Positions 45,720 to 56,245 of a DNA stretch of 64,000 bases are shown piece after piece (the stretch's first letter is position 1; each line of letters starts with the position of its first letter). The stretch is from Arcobacter venerupis (GTDB lineage Bacteria; Campylobacterota; Campylobacteria; Campylobacterales; Arcobacteraceae), in NCBI RefSeq assembly GCF_013201665.1, contig NZ_CP053840.1, positions 2,728,001 through 2,792,000 of the forward strand. The letters are read 5' to 3'. The notes under the pieces were generated by a model. The model did no database searches and was not told where the DNA came from. It saw nothing but the letters and a program-made list of their open reading frames with translations. The position numbers and the translations under genes are program-made.

Positions 45720-48037
45720 TAATTACGAGAACATGGTTAGAAGAATTTATAGATATTTCAAAAATTTCTACGGATGAAATTTGCAAAACACTTAATTCAA
45801 TTGGTCTTGAAGTTGATAGTCTAGAAAGAATTACAATTGTTCCAAAAGTAGTTATTGGAAAAGTTTTAGAAAAAAAGAAACATCCAGATGCAGATAAATT
45901 AAATATTTGTCAAGTTGATTTAGGGACACAAACAGTTCAAATAGTTTGCGGTGCTAAAAATGTAGATGCAGGACAATTTGTTCCAGTTGCAACTGTTGGT
46001 TGTGATATGGGAAATAATTTTATTATTAAAGAAGCAAAATTAAGAGGTGAACAATCAAATGGAATGATTTGTTCATCAACTGAACTTGGACTTACAAAAT
46101 TAAATGATGGAATCTTAGAACTTGATAACTCTATTGGAGAATTAATTTTAGGAAAAGAGTTAAGAGAATATCCAAAAGTATGTGATGATGTTATTGAAAT
46201 TGGATTAACTGCAAATAGAAGTGATTGTTTAAGTATAAATGGAATTGCAAGAGAATTAAGTGCATATTATAATATCCCTTTACTAGAATGTGACAAACAA
46301 ATTAAATATAATGATTTAGGAATTGGTCAATTTTTAGAAATTGAGTGTGATAGTAATATTGATTCATCTTTATCTTTTAAAATAGTTGATTTTTCAAATT
46401 TCATATTAAATGTTTTACAAAAATTAAGAACTGGAATAATTGGTAAATATAAAGATAACTCTGATGTAAAAAATATATTAAATTATGCTACTCAAGCAAC
46501 TGGCGTAATTTTAAATGCTTATACAAAAGAAAAAACTATTAAAAAGAATAATCTTAATATTTTACATGTAAAAAAAGATGAATTAGGTTTTGATAATATT
46601 TATGGAAGTGAACAACTAAGTAAAATTTGTGTTGAATATAAAGATATTGATTTTAATGAAACAGATTTGATTATAGAAGCTTCTTATGTAAATCCAGAGC
46701 TAATTTCAAAAAGAGTTTTTGATACAAAAGTAAAAACAGGAGAAGTTTTTTATAAATCTTCAAGAGGAAGTGAACCTAATATTGAATACGGTATTGATTA
46801 TTTTTCTAATTTAGTTTCTAAATTTGGAGCATTAGTTTACAAAGGTGTAGAAACTTTTATTGATGATAAAGAAAAATTAACACTTGATGTTAATATAAAA
46901 AAAGTTAATTCAATTATTGGTCAAGAAATTGAAAAAATTACTATTGAAAAAATTCTTGTTTCATTAGGTTTTGAAGTAAAAGATATGGGTAGTATTTTAG
47001 TTACTAAAGTACCTCATTTTAGACATGACATAAAAAATATTGCAGATATTACAGAAGAAATTGTTAGAATAATTGGAATTGATAATATTATTGCAAAACC
47101 TCTGCAAATTGATGAAGTAAATAGAGTTAACAAAACGTCTAATGACATAATTAAAAAAAATAAGTTAAGATTTAAAGCAATAGAAAATGGTTTTTATGAA
47201 ACTTTAACTTATGTATTTTCATCAAAAGAGAATTTAGAAAAATATGGTTTTAAAACAGTTAAAGATGAATTAGAATTAATAAATCCTATAGTAAAAGAAT
47301 TAAATACATTTAGAACAACTATGCTTTTAAATTTAGTAGAAGCTTGTGCTAATAACTTTAAAGTTGGTGTAAGATCTAGTGCATTTTTTGAGATAGGAAC
47401 AATATTTGATGAAAATAGAGCTGAGAGTAAAAAAATATCGTTTATTCAAACGGGCTTTGCTGAATTAGAAGATTTTTCAAATGCAGGAAAACCAAAAAAT
47501 ATTGATTTTTTCTCATTTTCTAAAAAGATTTTAAATAGTGTTGGAAAATTTGATTTAGAACCAATGACGAATATTGATAATATGTTTATTCATCCTTTCC
47601 AAAATGCAAATGTATTAATTGATGGAAAAGTTGTGGGATTTATTTGTAAATTACATCCAAGTGTTTGTGCTGATTTTGATTTAAATGATACATTTGTTGC
47701 TGAAATTGATTTTGAAGCAATCAAAGATGAACTTGTAAAAACAACTTCATATTCAAAATTCCAATCATCAAAAAAAGATTTAACTATCATTGTTCCGAAA
47801 TCTTTAGAATATAAAGAGATTAAGAAAGTAATTAATTCTTTAAATAATTCAAATATTAAACAATTTAATTTAATTGATATTTATAATGATGAGAAACTTG
47901 AAGAAAATGAGAGTTTAACAATAAGATTTGTTTTACAAAATAATGAAAAAACGATGGAAGAAGAAGATATTACAACAACAATGAGCTCAATTTTAGATGT
48001 ACTTAATAAAGAGTTATCAATTGGTTTAAGACAATAA
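45716..48037 (+). CDS. pheT: Phenylalanyl-tRNA synthetase beta subunit
   Basis: A 773-residue subunit. The N-terminal OB-fold tRNA-binding domain spans about residues 40-150 ([34 protein letters not shown]). The B3/4 editing region and B5 domain follow ([20 protein letters not shown]). A ferredoxin-like anticodon-binding domain ends it ([16 protein letters not shown]). pheS, pheT and aroA are close enough for one transcript. Confidence 0.96.
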   Translation: MIITRTWLEEFIDISKISTDEICKTLNSIGLEVDSLERITIVPKVVIGKVLEKKKHPDADKLNICQVDLGTQTVQIVCGAKNVDAGQFVPVATVGCDMGNNFIIKEAKLRGEQSNGMICSSTELGLTKLNDGILELDNSIGELILGKELREYPKVCDDVIEIGLTANRSDCLSINGIARELSAYYNIPLLECDKQIKYNDLGIGQFLEIECDSNIDSSLSFKIVDFSNFILNVLQKLRTGIIGKYKDNSDVKNILNYATQATGVILNAYTKEKTIKKNNLNILHVKKDELGFDNIYGSEQLSKICVEYKDIDFNETDLIIEASYVNPELISKRVFDTKVKTGEVFYKSSRGSEPNIEYGIDYFSNLVSKFGALVYKGVETFIDDKEKLTLDVNIKKVNSIIGQEIEKITIEKILVSLGFEVKDMGSILVTKVPHFRHDIKNIADITEEIVRIIGIDNIIAKPLQIDEVNRVNKTSNDIIKKNKLRFKAIENGFYETLTYVFSSKENLEKYGFKTVKDELELINPIVKELNTFRTTMLLNLVEACANNFKVGVRSSAFFEIGTIFDENRAESKKISFIQTGFAELEDFSNAGKPKNIDFFSFSKKILNSVGKFDLEPMTNIDNMFIHPFQNANVLIDGKVVGFICKLHPSVCADFDLNDTFVAEIDFEAIKDELVKTTSYSKFQSSKKDLTIIVPKSLEYKEIKKVINSLNNSNIKQFNLIDIYNDEKLEENESLTIRFVLQNNEKTMEEEDITTTMSSILDVLNKELSIGLRQ

Positions 48038-48052
48038 TCAAAAGGAAAAAAA

Positions 48053-49330
48053 GTGGAAAAATTCAGCATTAAAAAATTGACAAAAGCATTTGATGTAGAA
48101 ATAGATTCAATTGCAAGTGATAAATCAATATCTCACAGATGTGCAATGTTTTCGCTTTTTTCAAACCAAACTTCATACATTAAAAACTATTTAACAGCTG
48201 AAGATACGTTAAATACTTTAAGTATCGTAGAACAATTAGGTGCAATTATTAAAAGAGATGGTTCAAGCGTTGAAATAACGCCAACACCAACTCTTACTGA
48301 GCCTTCTGATGTTCTTGATTGTGGAAACTCAGGAACAGCAATGAGACTATTTTGTGGGCTATTAGCTAGCGTTGATGGTGCATTTACACTAACAGGTGAT
48401 AAGTATTTAAGAAATAGACCAATGAAAAGAGTTGCAGATCCACTAAGAAGTATCGGTGCACTAATAGATGGAAGAGAAAATGGAAATAAAGCACCTTTAT
48501 TTATTAGAGGAGTAAAAGAGCTTCAACCATTTACTTACCATTCTCCTGTTGATTCAGCTCAAGTTAAATCTGCAATGATTTTAGCAGCTCTTAGAGCAAA
48601 TGGAATTTCAAAATATAAAGAGAATGAATTAACAAGAGACCACACAGAAAGAATGTTAAAAGGAATGGGCGCAAAGCTTGAAAATGATTCAGATGGTTTC
48701 ATAAATATTCATCCTCTAACTGAACATTTAAAACCTTTAAATATTACAGTTCCAACTGATCCTTCCTCTGCATTTTTCTTTGCACTTGCAGCTTCTATTA
48801 CAAAAGGTGCAAGAGTTCTTATTAAAAATGTAACTTTAAATCCAACAAGAATTGAAGCTTATCAAGTTTTAAAAAGAATGGGTGTAATTGTAAACTTTAT
48901 TGAAAAAGAGAATGTTTACGAGCCTATTGGTGATATTGAAGTAATTAATAATGAATTAAATGGTGTTGACGTTAGTGAAAATATATCATGGCTTATTGAT
49001 GAGTTGCCAGCCTTATCAATTGCAATGAGTTTAGCAAATGGAAAATCAAAAGTTTCAAATGCAAAAGAGTTAAGAGTTAAAGAGAGTGATAGGATTTCAA
49101 GTGTTGTAAACAACTTAAAACTTTGTGGAGTAACTTATAAAGAATTTGAAGATGGATATGAAATAATTGGTGGATCTATACAAAAAGCTGTAATAAATTC
49201 TCACGGTGACCACAGAATTGCCATGAGTTTTGCAATAGCTGGACTTAATAGTGATATGGAAATTGAAGATGTTCAATGTATTGAAACATCTTTCCCAAAT
49301 TTTAAAGAACTTCTAGACTCTTTATACTAA
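48053..49330 (+). CDS. aroA: 3-phosphoshikimate 1-carboxyvinyltransferase (EPSP synthase)
   Basis: A 425-residue enzyme of the shikimate pathway. It shows [15 protein letters not shown] near residue 22, the active-site [15 protein letters not shown] near 88, [13 protein letters not shown], and the C-terminal [12 protein letters not shown] and [16 protein letters not shown]. The sequence around LDCGNSGT resembles class II/Campylobacter-type enzymes. GTG start behind AAAGGA, 15 bases after pheT. Confidence 0.96.
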   Translation: MEKFSIKKLTKAFDVEIDSIASDKSISHRCAMFSLFSNQTSYIKNYLTAEDTLNTLSIVEQLGAIIKRDGSSVEITPTPTLTEPSDVLDCGNSGTAMRLFCGLLASVDGAFTLTGDKYLRNRPMKRVADPLRSIGALIDGRENGNKAPLFIRGVKELQPFTYHSPVDSAQVKSAMILAALRANGISKYKENELTRDHTERMLKGMGAKLENDSDGFINIHPLTEHLKPLNITVPTDPSSAFFFALAASITKGARVLIKNVTLNPTRIEAYQVLKRMGVIVNFIEKENVYEPIGDIEVINNELNGVDVSENISWLIDELPALSIAMSLANGKSKVSNAKELRVKESDRISSVVNNLKLCGVTYKEFEDGYEIIGGSIQKAVINSHGDHRIAMSFAIAGLNSDMEIEDVQCIETSFPNFKELLDSLY

Positions 49331-49432
49331 GAATAACTCGTTGTTCCCTTTATGGTTTGCTTCTTTAAAGATTGCTTTGCCAACTTGTTAAAAAAATGTC
49401 CCTTAAAATTGGGACAATTTTAAGGATAATTA
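49331..49432 (+). promoter_or_regulatory. Structured leader upstream of ispH (copy B of a two-copy element)
   Basis: Hairpin I GAATAA-CTCG-TTGTTC (49331-49346), box CCTTTATGGTTTGCTTCTTTA in two parts (CCTTTATGG, TTTGCTTCTTTA; 49347-49367), then GTCCC (49398-49402) with GGGAC (49411-49415), or TTAAAATTG with CAATTTTAA (49403-49423). The AAGGA site and ATG follow. It has the same order and spacing as the thrC leader; in hairpin I a G-C pair there is A-T here and a C-G pair is T-G, so pairing is preserved while sequence changes. Confidence 0.6.
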
Positions 49433-50269
49433 ATGAAAGTAAAATTAGCATCAAATTATGGTTTTTGTTTTGGTGTAAAAAGAGCAATTAAAATTGCAGA
49501 AGATTATAAAAACTCAGCAACAATGGGTCCACTTATTCATAACCAAGATGAAATAAATAGGCTACAAAATGATTTTAATGTAGGTTTATACAATAATTTA
49601 AGTGATGTAAAAGAGAATGATACGGTAATTATTAGAACACATGGTATTCCCAAAAATGAATTAAAAAATTTAAGAAAATTAAATGCAAAAGTTATTAATG
49701 CAACTTGCCCATTTGTTACAACTCCTCAACAAATAGTAAAAAAAATGTCTAATGAAGGATATTCTATACTTATTTTTGGAGATGCGGATCATCCAGAAGT
49801 AAAAGGTGTTCAATCTTATGGAGAAAATCAAGAAGACGTTCATATTATTTTAGAACCCTCAGATTTAGACAATATTGTATTTAGGCAAAATAAAATTGCA
49901 ACCGTTGCTCAAACAACTAAAAAGAAAGAAAAATATCTTGAAATTGTTAATACTTTAATCTTAAAAAATAAAGAAGTTAGAGTTTTTAATACTATTTGCG
50001 ATGCAACTTTTGAGAATCAAGATGCAGCTAGAGATCTTTCAAAAGAGGTTGATATTATGATTGTAATTGGTGGCAAAAACTCATCAAATACTAAACAATT
50101 ACACTCAATTTGCTTAGAAAATTGTCCAGATTCTTACCTAATAGAAAATGAAACTGAACTTGAAAATATTTGGTTTAATAAAAAAGATTTATGTGGTGTA
50201 ACAGCTGGTGCAAGCACTCCTGACTGGATAATACAACAAGTTATAGATAAAATAGAATCATTCAACTAA
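49433..50269 (+). CDS. ispH: 4-hydroxy-3-methylbut-2-enyl diphosphate reductase
   Basis: A 278-residue iron-sulfur enzyme, last step of the MEP isoprenoid pathway. Cluster ligands Cys12 (NYGFCFGVKRA), Cys90 (NATCPFVTT) and Cys187 (NTICDATFENQ) are all present, with THGIPKNE and GGKNSSNTKQL for substrate binding. In many bacteria ispH lies next to rpsA, as here. Confidence 0.97.
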   Translation: MKVKLASNYGFCFGVKRAIKIAEDYKNSATMGPLIHNQDEINRLQNDFNVGLYNNLSDVKENDTVIIRTHGIPKNELKNLRKLNAKVINATCPFVTTPQQIVKKMSNEGYSILIFGDADHPEVKGVQSYGENQEDVHIILEPSDLDNIVFRQNKIATVAQTTKKKEKYLEIVNTLILKNKEVRVFNTICDATFENQDAARDLSKEVDIMIVIGGKNSSNTKQLHSICLENCPDSYLIENETELENIWFNKKDLCGVTAGASTPDWIIQQVIDKIESFN

Positions 50270-50291
50270 GAGTTTTTAAGTCAATTTTCTG

Positions 50292-50297
50292 TATAAT
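50292..50297 (+). promoter_or_regulatory. Probable -10 element of rpsA
   Basis: TATAAT 39 bases before the rpsA ATG, within the 67-base spacer after ispH. Confidence 0.45.
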
Positions 50298-50336
50298 CAT
50301 CCCATTTAATAAAACTGGTAAATATGAAGGAATAAA

Positions 50337-51989
50337 ATGGGTATCGAAGATATTGATTTAGGTGAAGACTTTGATTTTGAGCAAATGCTTAATGAGTCTT
50401 TTGAGAATGCAGAAAATAATTCTGTAGTTGATGGTGTAATTGTAGAAATTTCTAGTGAAAGAGTTCTAGTTGATGTTGGTCAAAAAATTGAGGGTCAATT
50501 AAATATTTCTGAAATTACAATTGGTGGTGAAGTTAAATACAAAGTTGGTGACACAATTCCTGTTATGTTAATGGGAAGCAGAGGTGAGAGACCAAGTATT
50601 TCACATAAAAAAGTTTTACAAAAAGAAAAATTTGACGCTTTTGTAAAACTTCATGGTGAAAATGTAGAAGACGTAACTATTGAAGGTAAAATCGTTTCTG
50701 TTAAACAAAGAGGTGGTTTTATAATCGAAGATACTGATGGTTGTGAATATTTCATGCCGATGGCACAATCTTACTTAAAAGCTATTGGAGCAGTTGGAAA
50801 AACTGTTAAAGCAAAAGTTATTAAAGTAAACAAAGCACAAAATTCAATTATTGTTTCAAGAAAAAAATTAATTGAAGAATCAAAAGCTGTAAAAGACAAT
50901 AAAGTAACTGAAATTTTAGATAATAAAGAAGCAGTTATTGGAACAATCAAAAAAATTACTTCTTATGGAATGTTTGTTGATTTAGGTGGAATTGATGGTT
51001 TAGTAAACTACAATGAAATCTCATACAAAGGTCCTGTTAATCCTGCAAATTATTACAATGAAGGTGATGAAGTTTCAGTTGTTGTTTTATCTTATGACAA
51101 AACAAAACAACATTTATCATTATCTATCAAAGCTGCACTTTCTAATCCTTGGGAAGAGATCAAAGACGAATTAGAAGTTGGAGATACAATTACTGTAACT
51201 GTTTCTAATTTTGAATCTTATGGTGCATTTGTTGATTTAGGAAATGATATTGAAGGTTTACTACATATTTCAGAAATTTCATGGAATAAAAACTTAAAAA
51301 ATCCAAAAGAACTTTTAACAATTGGTGAAGAAATCAATGTTGAAGTTATTGAATTAAATATTGAACAAAAAAGATTAAGAGTATCTTTAAAAAATCTTCA
51401 AGAAAAACCTTTTGCAAAATTCACTAATGACCATAAAGTTGGTGATGTAATTAAAGGTAAAATTGCCACATTAACTGACTTTGGTGCTTTTGTTAGCATT
51501 GGTGATGTTGATGGTTTATTACACAATGAAGAAGCTTCATGGGAACCTAATGCAAAATGTAAAACTCTTTACAAAAAAGGTGATGAAGTTGAAGTAAAAA
51601 TTATCAAAATTGATAGAGAAAAAGAAAATATCTCATTATCAATTAAAGAAATTGCTGATTCTCCTGCAAAAAAATTCCAAGATGCTTATAAAATTGGTGA
51701 TATTGTAAAAGGAACAGTAAAAGATGCTAAAGATTTTGGAATTTTCATCAAATTAGAAAATAACCTTGATGGTTTAATTAGAAATGAAGATTTTGGTCCA
51801 TTAAAAGCCGATGAAGTAAAAAATGGTGATGAAATCGAAGCAGTTGTTGTAAATATTGATACTAAAAAAAATAGAGTTAGATTATCTGTTAGAAGATTAG
51901 AACAACAACAAGAAAGAGAAGTTTTAAAATCTGTAAATGATGATTCATCTATGACTTTAGGTGACATTATAAAAGATCAAATGAAATAA
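50337..51989 (+). CDS. rpsA: 30S ribosomal protein S1
   Basis: A 550-residue mRNA-binding protein built of six S1/OB repeats. An acidic N-terminus (MGIEDIDLGEDFDFEQML) precedes them. The last four are the most regular, each with a G-x-F-V-DLG-x-x-GL type core (YGMFVDLGGIDGLVNYNEIS, YGAFVDLGNDIEGLLHISE, FGAFVSIGDVDGLLHNEE, FGIFIKLENNLDGLIRNED). Delivers mRNA to the 30S subunit. It heads rpsA-serA-efp. Confidence 0.97.
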   Translation: MGIEDIDLGEDFDFEQMLNESFENAENNSVVDGVIVEISSERVLVDVGQKIEGQLNISEITIGGEVKYKVGDTIPVMLMGSRGERPSISHKKVLQKEKFDAFVKLHGENVEDVTIEGKIVSVKQRGGFIIEDTDGCEYFMPMAQSYLKAIGAVGKTVKAKVIKVNKAQNSIIVSRKKLIEESKAVKDNKVTEILDNKEAVIGTIKKITSYGMFVDLGGIDGLVNYNEISYKGPVNPANYYNEGDEVSVVVLSYDKTKQHLSLSIKAALSNPWEEIKDELEVGDTITVTVSNFESYGAFVDLGNDIEGLLHISEISWNKNLKNPKELLTIGEEINVEVIELNIEQKRLRVSLKNLQEKPFAKFTNDHKVGDVIKGKIATLTDFGAFVSIGDVDGLLHNEEASWEPNAKCKTLYKKGDEVEVKIIKIDREKENISLSIKEIADSPAKKFQDAYKIGDIVKGTVKDAKDFGIFIKLENNLDGLIRNEDFGPLKADEVKNGDEIEAVVVNIDTKKNRVRLSVRRLEQQQEREVLKSVNDDSSMTLGDIIKDQMK

Positions 51990-52003
51990 TAGGATTTATT
52001 TAA

Positions 52004-53587
52004 ATGACGAAACATACAATTGTAGTTTGTGATCATATACATGAAGCTGGTTTACAAATTCTTCAAAATACTGAAGATGTAAACTATGTATATGCAGCAG
52101 ATGTAAATAAAACAGAACTATTAGATATCATCAAAGATGCTCATGTAGCAATTACAAGATCATCTACTGATGTTGATGAGAAATTTTTAAATGCAGCTAC
52201 TAATTTAAAAGCAATTATTAGAGCTGGTGTTGGTTATGATAATGTTGATATGGAAGGTTGTAGTAAAAGAGGGATAATCGCAATGAATGTTCCAACTGCA
52301 AACACAATAGCAGCAGTTGAATTAACTATGACTCACATGCTATCTTGTATGAGAAAATTTCCATACGCTCATAATCAATTAAAAAATGATAGAGTATGGA
52401 AAAGAGAAGATTGGTATGGAAATGAACTTTATGGTAAAAAACTTGGAGTTATAGGTTTTGGTAATATTGGTCATAGAGTTGCACTTAGAGCTAAATCATT
52501 TGAAATGGATGTAATGACTTACGATCCATATATTCCTTCAACTAAAGCAACTGATTTAGGTATTAAGTATACAACTAATTTCGAAGATATCTTATCTTGT
52601 GACATTATTACAATTCATACGCCAAAAAATAAAGAAACTATCAATATGATAGGTTTCGAAGAAATTGCAAGAATGAAAGATGGTGTAGTTTTAATTAACT
52701 GCGCAAGAGGTGGATTATATAATGAAGATGCATTGTATGAAAACCTAAAATCTGGAAAAATTGCAATGGCTGGTATTGATGTATTTATCAAAGAACCTGC
52801 AACTAGTCATCCTTTATTAGATTTACCAAATGTAACTGTAACTGCTCACTTAGGAGCAAATACAAAAGAATCACAAAGAGAAATCTCTGTTCAAGCGGCA
52901 AATAATGCAATTGAATCAGCACGTGGAATTGCTTATCCTAATGCTCTGAATTTACCAATTGATGAGAGTAAAATCCCACCATTTGTAAAACCATATATTG
53001 AATTAACTCAAAAAATGGCTTTTTTAGTAGCACAAATAAGTAAAAGTGAAATTAGATCTATTAATATTTCAGCTGAGGGTAAAATTTCTGAATATTTAGA
53101 TTCTTTACAAACATTTGCAACGGTTGGAGTGTTAGCTGTTAGTTCAGGAAGTGAAGTAAACTATGTTAATGCTAATTTTATTGCAAAAGAAAAAGGAATT
53201 GAACTTACAACTTCTGAATACTCAAATAATAGTGGCTACCAAAATAAGGTAACTATTAAACTAACAACTTCTACAGGTGTTAAAACAATATCTGGAACTG
53301 TATTCAATGATGATGTACAAAGAATTGTTGAAATTAGCGGTTTTTCTTTAGATATTGAGCCAAAAGGTAAAATGATTATTATGAGAAACAGTGATGTACC
53401 AGGTGTAATTGGTGAAGTTGGAAGAATTTTAGGTGATAATAAAATTAATATTGCTGACTTTAGGTTATCAAGAGGGAAAGATGGCGCGTTAGCTGTAATT
53501 CTAATTGATGAAAAACCAAGTTCAGATATATTAAAAAAACTAGATAATTTAGAAGCTGCAATTGCAGTTGCTTATGCAGAAATTTAA
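52004..53587 (+). CDS. serA: D-3-phosphoglycerate dehydrogenase
   Basis: A 527-residue enzyme for the first step of serine synthesis, in the long form. Substrate and NAD domains: IRAGVGYDNVDMEGCSKRGI, LGVIGFGNIGHRVALRAKS near residue 146, INCARGGLYNEDAL, VTAHLGANTKESQREIS with the catalytic His. An intervening domain (about 320-450) and a C-terminal ACT domain (IIMRNSDVPGVIGEVGRIL) follow, the usual site of serine inhibition. 14 bases after rpsA. Confidence 0.96.
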   Translation: MTKHTIVVCDHIHEAGLQILQNTEDVNYVYAADVNKTELLDIIKDAHVAITRSSTDVDEKFLNAATNLKAIIRAGVGYDNVDMEGCSKRGIIAMNVPTANTIAAVELTMTHMLSCMRKFPYAHNQLKNDRVWKREDWYGNELYGKKLGVIGFGNIGHRVALRAKSFEMDVMTYDPYIPSTKATDLGIKYTTNFEDILSCDIITIHTPKNKETINMIGFEEIARMKDGVVLINCARGGLYNEDALYENLKSGKIAMAGIDVFIKEPATSHPLLDLPNVTVTAHLGANTKESQREISVQAANNAIESARGIAYPNALNLPIDESKIPPFVKPYIELTQKMAFLVAQISKSEIRSINISAEGKISEYLDSLQTFATVGVLAVSSGSEVNYVNANFIAKEKGIELTTSEYSNNSGYQNKVTIKLTTSTGVKTISGTVFNDDVQRIVEISGFSLDIEPKGKMIIMRNSDVPGVIGEVGRILGDNKINIADFRLSRGKDGALAVILIDEKPSSDILKKLDNLEAAIAVAYAEI

Positions 53588-53596
53588 GGAGAAAAT

Positions 53597-54157
53597 ATGG
53601 CAATTGGTATGAGTGAATTAAAAAAGGGATTAAAAATTGAAGTAGATGGTGTTCCTTACAAAATTACAGAGTATCAACATGTAAAACCTGGAAAAGGTGC
53701 AGCATTTGTTAGATGTAAAATTAAATCATTTTTAAATGGAAAAGTTATTGAAAAAACATTCCATGCTGGTGATAAATGTGAAGTTCCAGATTTACAACAA
53801 AAACAGATGCAATTTTTATATGATGATGGTGAATTATTACAATTTATGGATAACACAACTTATGAACAAGAGGGGTTAACTTACGATCAAGTTGGTGAAG
53901 CTTTTGATTGGATTATAGATGGTATGTCTTGTGACATGATGTACTATAATGGTAAAGCAATTACTGTTGAGCCTCCAATGGTTGTTGAATTAAAAATTGT
54001 AGAAACACCACCAAACTTTAAAGGTGATTCTCAAGGTGGTAGAAAACCTGCTACTTTAGAATCAGGTGCAGTTGTGCAAATTCCTTTCCACATTCTAGAA
54101 GGTGACATTATTAAATGTGACACAAGAACTGGTGAGTACTTAGAAAAAGTAAAATAA
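53597..54157 (+). CDS. efp: Elongation factor P
   Basis: A 186-residue EF-P that relieves ribosome stalling at polyproline. The three beta domains are present. The tip loop [10 protein letters not shown] carries Lys33, the residue modified by EpmA in some bacteria. [16 protein letters not shown] and the C-terminal [18 protein letters not shown] are typical. It follows serA by 9 bases behind AAGGAGA and ends the operon. Confidence 0.97.
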   Translation: MAIGMSELKKGLKIEVDGVPYKITEYQHVKPGKGAAFVRCKIKSFLNGKVIEKTFHAGDKCEVPDLQQKQMQFLYDDGELLQFMDNTTYEQEGLTYDQVGEAFDWIIDGMSCDMMYYNGKAITVEPPMVVELKIVETPPNFKGDSQGGRKPATLESGAVVQIPFHILEGDIIKCDTRTGEYLEKVK

Positions 54158-54162
54158 AAATA

Positions 54163-54196
54163 AAATCTTTATCGCTATAAACTGCGATAGAGATTT
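54163..54196 (+). terminator. Terminator of rpsA-serA-efp
   Basis: AAATCTTTATCGC pairs with GCGATAGAGATTT (13 bp, one T-G pair) around TATAAACT, followed by CTTTTCTTC. The remaining bases to 54359 hold nothing I can support. Confidence 0.8.
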
Positions 54197-54359
54197 CTTT
54201 TCTTCAGTACACTAGTCAGATCCTTCTTCAAAAAAATTTCTCTGTTGTTTCTATCAATAAATGTTTACATTTTAGAAGATTTTATTATGTTTGCTTTTTT
54301 AATTTTTGGTCATTTATATTACTAATAGAAAGTTCAATTATTTTAGAAATTTATATAAA

Positions 54360-55364
54360 TTATTTTCTCTTTAAATATATAATTTTTTCTTCTCCAAGAT
54401 AATTCTCATGGACAATTTCAAAATCTATGTTTATGTCATTTAAAGCATTAATTCCATTTCTAATTTTTGGACTTACAATTAATACAATATAATCAATTTT
54501 TTCTTTTAATATATTCATTAAATTATAAACACCCTCAACCATTACAAGCTTGTAATCAAGTAATTTAAATAAATCATCGCTAATCAAAACTTGCCTATTT
54601 GGTACTTTAAATAGTTGAATATTATTATCAAATATTTTATTTTTACTATAAATCATTATATTTGGAGCACGACCTGCAATATATCTTGCATCAAGGGTTG
54701 GTTTATCAATTCTTACTGTATTTCCACCTATTAACATTAAATCTACTTTATCTCTTAATGTGTGAACGTAAAGTTGGCTCATTTTTGAGGATACTGTTCC
54801 ATCAATGCAGCCATTTAATGTTTGAGCCATTTTATAAAAGATAAAAGTTCCACTACTCCACTTTATAAATGGATATAAAAGGTTATAAGCCTCTTTTTTC
54901 ATACATCCTAAGCTAACATCAATATTAAAATTTTTTAGTGTTTCAATGCCTCCTGAGGCAACTTTATTTATATCTTCATGGGCAACAATTACTCTTTTTG
55001 GTTTTAACTCTTTTAATAAGTTTGCACATGATGGCGTTTTACCTATATGATTACAAGGTTCTAGGGTTACAAAAATTTCACAATCATTAAAATACCCATT
55101 ATGATTTTCTAAAAGAAAAGTATGAATATCTTGAGAACTATTTTTCATTTTTAGTATTGAATTTGGATATTCTATTAAATATGCAGCTTTAAGTGCATTA
55201 ACTTCTGCATGGGGCATTCCAGCCTCTTTATGTGCCTCTATTGATAATAACTTACCATCTTTTAAAATAACACATCCAACAGCAGGATTTGGGTATGTTA
55301 AAAGCTGATATTTCCATGCTTCATCAATAGCTAATTTCATATAAAAATTATCATCTATTTTCAT
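54360..55364 (-). CDS. ribD: Riboflavin biosynthesis bifunctional deaminase/reductase
   Basis: A 334-residue two-domain enzyme of riboflavin synthesis. The deaminase domain (1-145) has the zinc site His52-Ala-Glu54 (PHAEVNALKAA), Cys104 (LEPCNHIGKTPSC) and Cys113. The reductase domain contains FIFYKMAQTLNG and LMLIGGNTVRIDKPTLDAR. No FMN riboswitch is seen upstream and the ribosome binding site is poor; TATAAT directly abuts the ATG, so the real start might be the ATG eight codons in. Confidence 0.93.
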   Translation of the reverse strand: MKIDDNFYMKLAIDEAWKYQLLTYPNPAVGCVILKDGKLLSIEAHKEAGMPHAEVNALKAAYLIEYPNSILKMKNSSQDIHTFLLENHNGYFNDCEIFVTLEPCNHIGKTPSCANLLKELKPKRVIVAHEDINKVASGGIETLKNFNIDVSLGCMKKEAYNLLYPFIKWSSGTFIFYKMAQTLNGCIDGTVSSKMSQLYVHTLRDKVDLMLIGGNTVRIDKPTLDARYIAGRAPNIMIYSKNKIFDNNIQLFKVPNRQVLISDDLFKLLDYKLVMVEGVYNLMNILKEKIDYIVLIVSPKIRNGINALNDINIDFEIVHENYLGEEKIIYLKRK

Positions 55365-55433
55365 TATAATATTCGCTTTTTTTGTATAAATTTTTGAGAG
55401 TAGTATATATTAAGTAGTTTTAATTAGGGTTAA

Positions 55434-55459
55434 AAAACAATAGAAATAACTATTGTTTT
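55434..55459 (-). terminator. Terminator of the nadC-to-rimP operon
   Basis: On the minus strand AAAACAATAG pairs with CTATTGTTTT around a 6-base loop and runs into six T residues, starting right after the rimP stop. Confidence 0.88.
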
Positions 55460-55460
55460 A

Positions 55461-55889
55461 TTACCACTCGTAGTAAGTTGCAGCTGCTAAAATATTATCA
55501 TATGTGATTTCATCATCTCCAAATTCAGTTTTAACAATTATTTTTTCATTATCAGCAAAAATTAATTCACCTTTGAATACTTCAGTTGCAAAGTTTTTAA
55601 TTTTAACTTTTTCACCAACTGAGGCAAGAAAATGCTCTTTTCTTCTAAGTTTTCGCTCGATACCTGGAGAGCTAACTTCTAGAATATATTCTCCACCCAT
55701 TGGCTCATTTACATCCAATATTGGTGAAATCATTCTTGAAATTTCCGCACATTTATCTAAACTGATACCATTTTCAGCAGTTACTAAAACTCTAAAAATA
55801 TTTCTATCATGTTCTTTTGCATTTACAATATCGTAAAGTTTAGCACCTAAACTCTCGACAGCTAATTTAATTGATTCTTCTAAACTCAT
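55461..55889 (-). CDS. rimP: Ribosome maturation factor RimP
   Basis: A 142-residue factor for 30S assembly. It has the N-terminal alpha/beta domain with [20 protein letters not shown] and the signature [22 protein letters not shown] near residue 64, followed by a small Sm-like beta barrel. Last gene of the operon. It overlaps rbfA by 4 bases. Confidence 0.94.
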   Translation of the reverse strand: MSLEESIKLAVESLGAKLYDIVNAKEHDRNIFRVLVTAENGISLDKCAEISRMISPILDVNEPMGGEYILEVSSPGIERKLRRKEHFLASVGEKVKIKNFATEVFKGELIFADNEKIIVKTEFGDDEITYDNILAAATYYEW

Positions 55890-56245
55890 TCTTCTTCACT
55901 TTTCGTTTTTCTAATTTGAGCAAATAATGCTTCAATATTTTTTGATTTTTCTAAAGATGTATCATTTAAAAAAGTAAAGTTTGGACATTTGTACCAACCA
56001 GTACTTGCAAGTATATGTGTCTTTAATCTTCCATTTGCTTTATTTAATAAAGCAATAATCTCTTTTATTTCTGCTTTTTCATAATCAGAACCATCAAAAT
56101 ATACAATTGCATCATATTTACCATTTTTGCAATTTACCGCTGTTATTGGTAAAGAATTAATTCTCGAATCAACTAAATTTGATAGTGCTTCTGGAATTAA
56201 TTCCATTAATAAAGATTCTGTTCTTTGTAGATTAATACTTTTCAT
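55886..56245 (-). CDS. rbfA: Ribosome-binding factor A
   Basis: A 119-residue single-KH-domain protein needed for 16S 5'-end maturation and cold growth. It shows [54 protein letters not shown] and [17 protein letters not shown]. It lies between infB and rimP with overlaps of one and four bases. Confidence 0.92.
   Translation of the reverse strand: MKSINLQRTESLLMELIPEALSNLVDSRINSLPITAVNCKNGKYDAIVYFDGSDYEKAEIKEIIALLNKANGRLKTHILASTGWYKCPNFTFLNDTSLEKSKNIEALFAQIRKTKSEEE

Noticed and set aside
54175-54264. A minus-strand open stretch of about 29 codons reading FIDRNNREIFLKKDL between efp and ribD
   Set aside because: It has no start codon, is bounded by stops, and its end overlaps the efp terminator hairpin. 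It may be chance or a decayed fragment; too short to support.
55365-55433. Possible FMN riboswitch before ribD
   Set aside because: The spacer is short and AT-rich with none of the conserved RFN-element sequences.
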